Shown here piece by piece: positions 23,432 to 29,185 of a DNA stretch of 29,185 nt. Under the pieces are notes generated by a model, which saw only the letters and a program-made list of their open reading frames with translations, was not told where the DNA came from and did no database searches. Every line of letters begins with the position of its first letter. The first letter of the stretch is position 1. This DNA comes from DYQY01 sp964643725 (GTDB lineage Bacteria > Margulisbacteria > Riflemargulisbacteria > GWF2-35-9 > DYQY01), in assembly GCA_964643725.1 (NCBI GenBank), contig CAZXTL010000027.1:1-29185 (forward strand), read 5' to 3'. Both the position numbers and the translations under genes were made by a program.

Positions 23432-24396
23432 ACTCTTTTGGAAACCAACTTAGAATTAGTATTTTTGGAGAGTCACATGGTCCTGTCGTTGGTTGCGTTA
23501 TCGACGGATGCCCAGCAGGTGTTGAACTTGTAGTCGAGGATTTATTAACAGATCTTGCTAGAAGGAAGAGTGGCGCAAAAGGGACAACTCCTAGGCAAGA
23601 AGATGATATTCCTGAGATCTTAAGTGGTGTCTTTCAAGGGAAGACCACTGGTGCTCCTTTAACAATTCAATTTAAAAATAATAATATTAAGTCCAAGGAT
23701 TATTCGCAATTTATTGATATTCCTAGACCAGGTCATGCGGATTTTGTAGCACAAAATAAATATGATGGATTTCAGGATCCACGAGGTGGAGGTCATTTTT
23801 CAGGCAGGCTTACTCTAGCCTTAGTTGCTGCGGGAGTTGTTGCTAAGAAACTTATTTCAGAAATTACGATAAAGGCAGATTTGATTTCCTTAGGTGGCTG
23901 CTCTGATATTGAATGTTCCCTTCAAAAAGCAATTGAAAGTAGTGATTCCATAGGTGGGGTAATTGAATGTAAGGCAGATGGATTACCCGTCGGTTTAGGT
24001 GAGCCTTTCTTTGATTCGGTAGAGTCACTTCTAGCGCATATTGTTTTTTCTATACCAGGCATCAAAGGTATAGAGTTTGGTAATGGATTTAATGCTGCTG
24101 AGTTAAGTGGCAGTGTAAATAATGATATTATAATTGATAAACAGGGACATACTGCAACAAATAATTGTGGTGGCATTAATGGTGGGATAACTAATGGTAA
24201 CCAGCTATTATTTAGAGTTGCTGTAAAGCCGACAGCAAGTATATCATTGCCTCAGATGACTTTTAATTTTGCAAAAGGTATAATTGATGAGCTAAAGATT
24301 GAGGGTAGACATGACCTTGCTTTTGTTCTTAGGGTTCCTGTAGTGGTTGAGGCTGTAACAGCTATAGTATTAGCTGATTTAATTATGAGAAGATAA
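23428..24396 (+). CDS. aroC: Chorismate synthase
   Basis: Makes chorismate from EPSP with reduced FMN. At 322 residues it is shorter than the usual 350-390. The N-terminus is classical: FGESHG with His17, GCVIDGCPAG and GTTPRQEDD. RPGHAD contains the second conserved His (His103), followed by PRGGGHFSGRLTLALVAAG, a variant also typical of short forms. NNCGGINGGITNG and RHDLAFVLRVPVVVEA complete the fold. The missing length lies in loops of the middle region. Both catalytic histidines are retained, so it should be active. The RBS AGGAGG lies inside the end of aroA. Confidence 0.95.
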   Translation: MNSFGNQLRISIFGESHGPVVGCVIDGCPAGVELVVEDLLTDLARRKSGAKGTTPRQEDDIPEILSGVFQGKTTGAPLTIQFKNNNIKSKDYSQFIDIPRPGHADFVAQNKYDGFQDPRGGGHFSGRLTLALVAAGVVAKKLISEITIKADLISLGGCSDIECSLQKAIESSDSIGGVIECKADGLPVGLGEPFFDSVESLLAHIVFSIPGIKGIEFGNGFNAAELSGSVNNDIIIDKQGHTATNNCGGINGGITNGNQLLFRVAVKPTASISLPQMTFNFAKGIIDELKIEGRHDLAFVLRVPVVVEAVTAIVLADLIMRR

Positions 24397-24416
24397 ATTT
24401 TAAAAAGGAGTAAACG

Positions 24417-25475
24417 ATGGACTTAAAAGACATCAGAAAGAAAATTGACCTAATAGATTCACAGATACTGAAACTAATTAATGATAGAACAGAATATGCT
24501 TTAGTTTCTAAGAAATTTAAGAAAGAAATTAAGGATGAGGAAAGAGAAAAACAGATACTAGAAAGAATAACTAAAAAGTCATCTAGTCTGATAAATAAAA
24601 ATAGTATTCTTAAGATTTATGATCTTATTTTAAAAGATAGTAAATTTTTCCAAGAAGAAGATTATAAGCTTATTGGTTTCCAAGGTGCACACGGTGCATA
24701 CAGTGAAGTAGCTGCTAGAGCGTGGGATGAGAAGTTTGTTCCAATCCCTTGCGTGACTTTTGCCGAGATATTTCAAGGTGTTGAAGATGGCTCCTTTGAT
24801 TATGGGATTATTCCTGTTGAAAATACTCTTGGTGGTGTTTTAGGTGATGTTAATCAATTGCTTATTAATACAAATCTTAAGGTAGTTGGTGCTGTAGATC
24901 TTGATATCCATCATTGTTTACTAGCGCTTCCAGAAGCAGATCATCGTGAGATAAGAGAAGTTTATTCTCATTCACAAGCACTCTCTCAATGTAAGCATTT
25001 TCTGGAAAGAAGTAAGCTTCATGGTGTTACCTATTATGATACAGCTGGTTCAGCTAAGTTTATCTCAGAAGAGCAGAAGAAATTCACAGCAGCTATTGCA
25101 AGTAGATTCTGTGGAGAGCTTTATGACTTAGATGTACTTAAAGAGAACATAGAGGATATTTCTTCTAATAAGACTAGGTTTTTAGTTATCGCCAAAGAAG
25201 AATCAAAGGAAAAGGGGACTAAGTGTTCTATTATTTTTTCTACCATTCATAAGGCAGGAACTCTTTTTCATGTGTTGGAACTTTTTGCGAAGAATAACAT
25301 TAATCTAAGCAGGATTGAATCTGTACCTGGCAAACCAGGCGACTACGTTTTCTTTTTGGATTTTGAAGGTTCTTCAACTGACGAAAAGATTATGAAGGTG
25401 CTGAAGGAACTTGAACCTATGACTACCGATTTGAAACTGATGGGTTGTTATAAAGAAAAGAAAGCGAGCTCCTAA
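24417..25475 (+). CDS. pheA: Bifunctional chorismate mutase / prephenate dehydratase (P-protein)
   Basis: Converts chorismate to prephenate and then phenylpyruvate, for phenylalanine. It has three domains in 352 residues. The AroQ chorismate mutase spans 1-75 (IRKKIDLIDSQILKLINDR). The prephenate dehydratase spans about 84-262, with GFQGAHGAYSE, VENTLGG and the catalytic TRF at 253-255. The ACT domain follows from about 270. In the ACT domain the usual GALV and ESRP phenylalanine-binding motifs read GTLF (281-284) and ESVP (301-304), so feedback control may be altered. The start is ATG with AAAAAGGAG upstream. It adjoins the next gene with no gap. Confidence 0.95.
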   Translation: MDLKDIRKKIDLIDSQILKLINDRTEYALVSKKFKKEIKDEEREKQILERITKKSSSLINKNSILKIYDLILKDSKFFQEEDYKLIGFQGAHGAYSEVAARAWDEKFVPIPCVTFAEIFQGVEDGSFDYGIIPVENTLGGVLGDVNQLLINTNLKVVGAVDLDIHHCLLALPEADHREIREVYSHSQALSQCKHFLERSKLHGVTYYDTAGSAKFISEEQKKFTAAIASRFCGELYDLDVLKENIEDISSNKTRFLVIAKEESKEKGTKCSIIFSTIHKAGTLFHVLELFAKNNINLSRIESVPGKPGDYVFFLDFEGSSTDEKIMKVLKELEPMTTDLKLMGCYKEKKASS

Positions 25476-26249
25476 ATGAAGATTGCTATTATTGGTGCAG
25501 GGAAAATGGGGTCATGGCTTGCTCAGCTAATGGCTGAGACTAATGATGCAGCCCTTTATAGTAGAAGTGCTGATAAGTTAAAAGATTTAGGGAAGGTAAA
25601 GCCTCTGACAAATTTTGACCAATTAAAGAAGTTTGCGCCTGACCTTTTGATTAATTGTGTTAGTTTGCAACATACAAAAGAGGTATTTGAACAGGTAATA
25701 CCGTATCTTCCTAAAACCTGTATTATTTCTGATATCACATCTGTTAAGAATGATTTAAATGAGTATTACCAGCAGAAGGGAATGCGTTTTGTTTCCACTC
25801 ACCCTATGTTTGGTCCTACCTTTGCAGACATGAGTGCTTTAAAGGGGCAGAGTGCGATTATTATTACTGAATCTGACAAGGAAGGTAAGGAATTCTTCAG
25901 GAGCTTCTATAAGAGTTTAGCTCTTAATATTTATGATTATAGTTTTAAGGAGCATGACGAAAGAACAGCATATTCATTATCTACACCCTTTGCTTCATCT
26001 ATGGTTTTTGCAGCTTGTATGAAGAATCAGGAAGCTCCTGGTACAACTTTTAAAAAACATTTAGAAATAGCAAAAGGCTTACTTTCAGAAGATGATTTTT
26101 TGTTAGCAGAAATTATGTTCAATCCTTATACTTTAAAACAAATAGAGTTAATCAACTCAAAGTTGTCATATTTGACGCATATCATCAAAGGTAAAGACCA
26201 TGAAGAAATGGAAAAGTTCCTGCAAGCATTGAGAGATAATATTAGCTAA
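25476..26249 (+). CDS. tyrA: Prephenate dehydrogenase (TyrA family)
   Basis: Oxidatively decarboxylates prephenate to 4-hydroxyphenylpyruvate for tyrosine. The 257-residue protein starts with the Rossmann signature IIGAGKMG and carries DITSVK and STHPMFGP with the catalytic His109. SLSTPFASSMVFAACM lies in the helical dimerisation domain. It has no chorismate mutase or ACT domain; mutase activity is supplied by the gene upstream. Arogenate rather than prephenate preference cannot be excluded. It is the last gene of the aro operon, and no classical terminator follows. Confidence 0.92.
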   Translation: MKIAIIGAGKMGSWLAQLMAETNDAALYSRSADKLKDLGKVKPLTNFDQLKKFAPDLLINCVSLQHTKEVFEQVIPYLPKTCIISDITSVKNDLNEYYQQKGMRFVSTHPMFGPTFADMSALKGQSAIIITESDKEGKEFFRSFYKSLALNIYDYSFKEHDERTAYSLSTPFASSMVFAACMKNQEAPGTTFKKHLEIAKGLLSEDDFLLAEIMFNPYTLKQIELINSKLSYLTHIIKGKDHEEMEKFLQALRDNIS

Positions 26250-26294
26250 TTAAAAAAAAATTAATTTTAGGGTGTTGTTGCAAAATATACAAAA

Positions 26295-26480
26295 TGTCAT
26301 CCTGAACTTGATTCAGGATCCAGGCATATATTAAATTTGACAATTACAAAACATTAAGTAGCTTATTAATTGAATACAGACAAATAAATAGTCCCTAATT
26401 AATGCTTATAATAGTAAACTAGCTGCTTAAATATTTAAATAAACTATCAAACTGGATCCCAAATCAAGTTTGGGATGACA
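26295..26480. mobile_element. MITE/BIME-like element 2 bounded by inverted CTTGA-loop hairpins
   Basis: The left hairpin 26295-26323 and right hairpin 26452-26480 are inverted copies. Each reads TGTCATCC, then a variable stem, CTTGA loop, stem and GGATCCAG (on the minus strand for the right one). The interior of about 130 bases is AT-rich and has no gene. Measured from the G of GTCAT to the C of ATGAC the span is 184 bases, the same as element 1. It fills most of the convergent gap between tyrA and the symporter. Confidence 0.65.
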
Positions 26481-26520
26481 AATACGAACTTTCCAACTTA
26501 TTTACGAAAGAAACTGTTTG

Positions 26521-27894
26521 TTACGTTGGTGAGGTTTTCTTATCTGTTAGATTTAGTGTCACAAAGGTTATTAAACTAGCCAAGAAACCTATTAGTAGAC
26601 CATTTATTTCAAAAGGATTTTGAAGGACATAGCTCCATACAGATACTCCTATAATACCGGCAAGTGCGCTTTGATAGAAATGTTCTTTTGATGCATTTAT
26701 TTTATGTATTGCATAGATCAAAGGTACTAGAATTATTGGGGTCCACAATATATAAGAATAAAGAAGCACATCAACTATATTATTAATATAAAGTGATAAA
26801 ACGGCAGCAATTATCCCAATAAGGACAGTAAATATTCTTGCTGTCCAAATAGACCCTACTGCTTTGCTGTCAAAAAATATAGGTTTCAAAATATCATTAG
26901 TGACCGATACTGCTGCAGAATTAAGAAAGGTGTCTGCAGAGGATAGTGTTATAGCAATTATGCCTGTTATAACAATACCTTTAATTCCGATTGGCAGAAG
27001 AGTCATAATAATAAGAGGGATAGCCTCAGTTGCTTCCATGCTGGGGAATAGGGCATAAGCTACTAAACCAATTAGACCTGTGGTTATAAATATTAATAAG
27101 GAGAAAAATCCATTAAGAAGAACAGCTTGTGATACTGTTTTTGGTTCTTTGGAAGAAAGCAGTCTTTGGACGTAGGGTGGGAGTAGCGCTTCGCCTAACA
27201 TGAAGCTCAGGAATAAAGAAACAAAAGCAATCATGGATAAATTTCCTAAAATATCCAAATTTTTATTAGGTATTACGCTAATAATATTTGCCCATCCATC
27301 CAATTGTGTAACGCCAAAGTAAAGAATTAAGGGGATAGAAATCGCAATCATAATAAATTGTAGTAGGTGAGTATACATAATCGATTTTAATCCACCAATT
27401 GCGCTATAAGTAACAATTAGACTAGCTCCAAAAATAACCCCATAAAGAATCTCTATATTGAAGAAGATGTTAAGTAGATAACCGATGACTGTTATTTGAA
27501 CGCTTAAAATAAGAGTGGAAACAATAAGCGATAGTATTCCGGTTAGAATTTTAGCAAGTTTTCCATAATGTTTTCCCATGATGTCTCCAACAGTAAGACA
27601 ATCTGTATGGTACGTCATCTGTGGCGCTATGAATTTGGCAATAAGTATTTCCTTGAGGCTAAAACCAAAGAGGGCAAAGATATTATAAATACCAAATAGA
27701 AATACTTTTTCAGCATTACCAATAGTTGTATCTTGATATATAAAAGTTGCAGCAATAGTAGCAAAAACCAAGAAGAATGGCATGTTCCTGCCTGCTACGG
27801 AAAAGGTTTCCATATCATTTTCTTTTCTGCCAGCAATAATACCTATTAATAGTATTAAGGTTAAATATGTTATAACTATTATTTGATCTATCAT
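26521..27894 (-). CDS. Sodium:solute symporter (SSS family)
   Basis: A 457-residue polytopic inner-membrane protein with about 12-13 hydrophobic helices. It fits the SSS family (PutP/PanF-like): SVAGRNMPFF near the N-terminus, VTYSAIGGLKSIMYTHLLQF in the middle and LSSADTFLNSAAVSVTNDI. The last of these is the helix that usually carries Na+-site Ser/Thr residues. The substrate (proline, pantothenate, sugar or other) is not readable. On the minus strand a G-rich RBS AGGGGGA lies about six bases before the ATG. It stands alone, with its own promoter back to back with that of rpmE. Confidence 0.92.
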   Translation of the reverse strand: MIDQIIVITYLTLILLIGIIAGRKENDMETFSVAGRNMPFFLVFATIAATFIYQDTTIGNAEKVFLFGIYNIFALFGFSLKEILIAKFIAPQMTYHTDCLTVGDIMGKHYGKLAKILTGILSLIVSTLILSVQITVIGYLLNIFFNIEILYGVIFGASLIVTYSAIGGLKSIMYTHLLQFIMIAISIPLILYFGVTQLDGWANIISVIPNKNLDILGNLSMIAFVSLFLSFMLGEALLPPYVQRLLSSKEPKTVSQAVLLNGFFSLLIFITTGLIGLVAYALFPSMEATEAIPLIIMTLLPIGIKGIVITGIIAITLSSADTFLNSAAVSVTNDILKPIFFDSKAVGSIWTARIFTVLIGIIAAVLSLYINNIVDVLLYSYILWTPIILVPLIYAIHKINASKEHFYQSALAGIIGVSVWSYVLQNPFEINGLLIGFLASLITFVTLNLTDKKTSPT

Positions 27895-27927
27895 TTGTAT
27901 CCCCCTTAGAATATTTTTCTACAAAAC

Positions 27928-27957
27928 ATATTACTTGATATTTGTAAGAATTTTCAA
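27928..27957 (-). promoter_or_regulatory. Promoter of the symporter gene
   Basis: On the minus strand: -35 TTGAAA (27952-27957), an 18-base spacer and -10 TAATAT (27928-27933). It lies one base from the -35 of the divergent rpmE promoter. Confidence 0.5.
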
Positions 27958-27958
27958 G

Positions 27959-27988
27959 TTGACTTTAGTTGACTATTATCTTTATAAT
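27959..27988 (+). promoter_or_regulatory. Promoter of rpmE with direct repeat
   Basis: -35 TTGACT (27959-27964), an 18-base spacer and -10 TATAAT (27983-27988). GTTGACT is repeated ten bases apart (27958-27964 and 27968-27974), so a second copy lies inside the spacer. RBS AAGGAG precedes the ATG at 28030. Confidence 0.65.
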
Positions 27989-28029
27989 ATCACAGTTCTA
28001 GCAATATGTTTTAGATACAAGGAGATGAA

Positions 28030-28230
28030 ATGAAAGAAGGAATACACCCAAAAACTTATGAAGTAGATGCTGAATGCGTTTGCGGTGCTAAATATAAGAC
28101 TTTTTCAACAAGTGACAAGGTTAGAGTAGACATTTGTGCTGCTTGTCACCCATTCTTCACTGGTCAAGAAAAAATAATTGACACTGAAGGAAGAGTTGAG
28201 AGGTTCAAACGTCGTTATAATATGAAATAA
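28030..28230 (+). CDS. rpmE: 50S ribosomal protein L31, zinc-binding type
   Basis: A 66-residue L31 of the C+ class. Cysteines Cys16, Cys18, Cys36 and Cys39 (CVC and CAAC) form the zinc site. The start MKEGIHPKTY and the HPFFTGQEK segment are diagnostic. It sits at the bridge region of the 50S central protuberance. Zinc-dependent L31 is often replaced by a zinc-free paralogue when zinc is scarce; no paralogue is in the window. In many bacteria rpmE lies near prfA and a DUF1385 gene, and DUF1385 is next here. Confidence 0.97.
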   Translation: MKEGIHPKTYEVDAECVCGAKYKTFSTSDKVRVDICAACHPFFTGQEKIIDTEGRVERFKRRYNMK

Positions 28231-28252
28231 GCCTTTATGAAGGTCCTTATTT
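28225..28252 (+). terminator. Possible weak terminator after rpmE
   Basis: AAATAAG-CCTT-TATG-AAGG-TC-CTTATTT folds as a bulged stem overlapping the rpmE stop, followed by TTAA. The U-tract is weak, so read-through is likely. Confidence 0.35.
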
Positions 28253-28302
28253 TAACTAATACGCCGAATCTGATAATCACAAATTATAAAGCATGTAGTA
28301 CT

Positions 28303-28311
28303 TGTTATAAT
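28303..28311 (+). promoter_or_regulatory. Extended -10 upstream of the DUF1385 gene
   Basis: TGTTATAAT lies 63 bases before the ATG at 28374. No good -35 is visible. It matches the extended -10 sequences at 14306 and 19667 exactly. Confidence 0.45.
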
Positions 28312-28373
28312 AAACTTGTGCCTAATGTACATCATAATGAGAGCAGTAATCTTAGAATAGAAAGAGGCATATA

Positions 28374-29185
28374 ATGGTTGCAGTTGGTGGTCAGGCGTTA
28401 ATTTCAGGTGTAATGATGAAAGGGAAAGATTATATTTCCAGAGCAGTTTATTCTGAGAATGGGAATTTAATAATAGATAAAGTAAAGTTTGAGACTTTCA
28501 GTCAAAAAAACAAGATATTCGGATTCCCTTTTATAAGAGGAGTTTTTAATCTGATTGATATGTTTAGGATTGGGATGGATTCGCTCACACATTCAATCAA
28601 AATAGCAATGCCGGCAGAAGAGCAAATAAGCAAAAAAGAGTTTGGTATTTCCTTTGCGATTAGCTCTTTGGTCTCTATTGGACTTTTTTTAGTCCTTCCA
28701 GCTTTATTTTTTAAGTATGCTGTTTTTTTAGGAATTCATAATATATTTCTTTTGAATCTTATGGAAGGTGGAATGAAGCTTTCAATTTTTATTATATTTT
28801 TAATAAGTACTTTATTTATGAAAGATATGCGTGAGATTTATCGTTATCATGGTGCGGAGCATAAAGCAGTACATGCTTATGAGGCCAATGTTGAGCTGAC
28901 AGTTGAGAATGTTAAGAAGTATTCAACTATACATCAAAGATGCGGCACATCTTTTATTGCAGTCTTGATACTTGTTTCAGTAATAATGTTTTCTTTTTTT
29001 GGTGTTCTTCCAGTAGTTTATAGAGTGTTATTAAAACTTGCCTTGCTTCCTATTGTTGCAGGAATAGCTTATGAGTTAATTAGGTTGAGTAGCAAGATTG
29101 AAAAATTTTGGTACCTCAATATTTTTATATGGCCTGGGATGTTTCTTCAAAGGTTAACAACAGCTGAACCAGGAGAGAAAGAAAT
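28374..29185 (+). CDS. DUF1385 (YqhQ-like) membrane protein, 3' partial
   Basis: The frame is open from the ATG at 28374 (RBS AGAGG 28363-28367) to the window end, 270 codons. It begins VAVGGQALISGVMMKG, the DUF1385 N-terminus. Further family marks are IRGVFNLIDM, YRYHGAEHKAVHAYE with conserved His and Glu, and HQRCGTSFI. At least four hydrophobic helices are present, so it is an inner-membrane protein. The family has no established function and is commonly linked to rpmE and prfA, as the neighbour here agrees. Little of the C-terminus can be missing. Confidence 0.92.
   Translation, partial: MVAVGGQALISGVMMKGKDYISRAVYSENGNLIIDKVKFETFSQKNKIFGFPFIRGVFNLIDMFRIGMDSLTHSIKIAMPAEEQISKKEFGISFAISSLVSIGLFLVLPALFFKYAVFLGIHNIFLLNLMEGGMKLSIFIIFLISTLFMKDMREIYRYHGAEHKAVHAYEANVELTVENVKKYSTIHQRCGTSFIAVLILVSVIMFSFFGVLPVVYRVLLKLALLPIVAGIAYELIRLSSKIEKFWYLNIFIWPGMFLQRLTTAEPGEKE

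Noticed and set aside
26247..26275. A-run and T-rich sequence after tyrA as terminator
   Set aside because: The AATTAA/TTAATT pairing is short and has no GC; not convincing.

Overview
The window is AT-rich chromosomal DNA from a diderm bacterium. Diderm: it has an LptD/OstA-like outer-membrane assembly protein, a small beta-barrel-like exported protein and a low-molecular-mass DD-carboxypeptidase. Start codons are mixed (ATG, GTG, TTG) and Shine-Dalgarno sites are purine-rich. Several promoters share the extended -10 TGTTATAAT. TGA is an ordinary stop here. No rRNA, tRNA or CRISPR was seen. Gene content would suit an uncultured AT-rich candidate phylum (Margulisbacteria-like is one guess), but this is inference and no marker gene here was compared.

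Layout. 1-5738: 3' part of a giant exported protein with an N-terminal glycoside hydrolase family 8 domain, three tandem multi-domain repeats and a C-terminal membrane anchor. 5751-11168: a tightly packed, often overlapping co-directional run of a mutarotase-like DUF4380 protein, a WalJ/YycJ-type MBL-fold hydrolase whose start region is broken or unusual, dnaB, an LptD-like protein and a WYL-domain regulator. 11169-11607: a bidirectional terminator inside a 34-bp inverted repeat, then rpsT on the minus strand. 11766-15518: an unknown 784-residue exported protein, a small beta-barrel-like protein with a strong promoter and RBS, and a Gln/Pro-rich unknown protein. 15526-19324: recG, then a YqeY-family protein and a DD-carboxypeptidase overlapping by 4 bases. 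19325-19708: palindromic repeats and the aro promoter. 19709-26249: a seven-gene aromatic amino acid operon (DAHP synthase, aroB, aroD, aroA, aroC, pheA, prephenate dehydrogenase). 26250-26520: a second palindrome-bounded element. 26521-27894: a sodium/solute symporter on the minus strand, with back-to-back promoters facing rpmE. 28030-29185: rpmE and the 5' part of a DUF1385 (YqhQ-like) membrane protein.

How it works together. The aro operon covers DAHP formation to Phe and Tyr precursors but contains neither shikimate dehydrogenase nor shikimate kinase, which must lie elsewhere. DnaB, RecG, S20, L31, YqeY and DD-peptidase are housekeeping. The GH8 protein plus the sugar-mutarotase-like neighbour suggests extracellular or envelope polysaccharide processing.

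The least ordinary content is (i) the modular GH8 protein, (ii) the broken N-terminus of the MBL gene, and (iii) families of intergenic palindromes. Five GTCAT...ATCCA hairpins form two outward-bounded elements of equal 184-bp span. Three of them have different, compensating stems around the same CTTGA loop. No wholly new enzymatic system could be demonstrated from this window alone.
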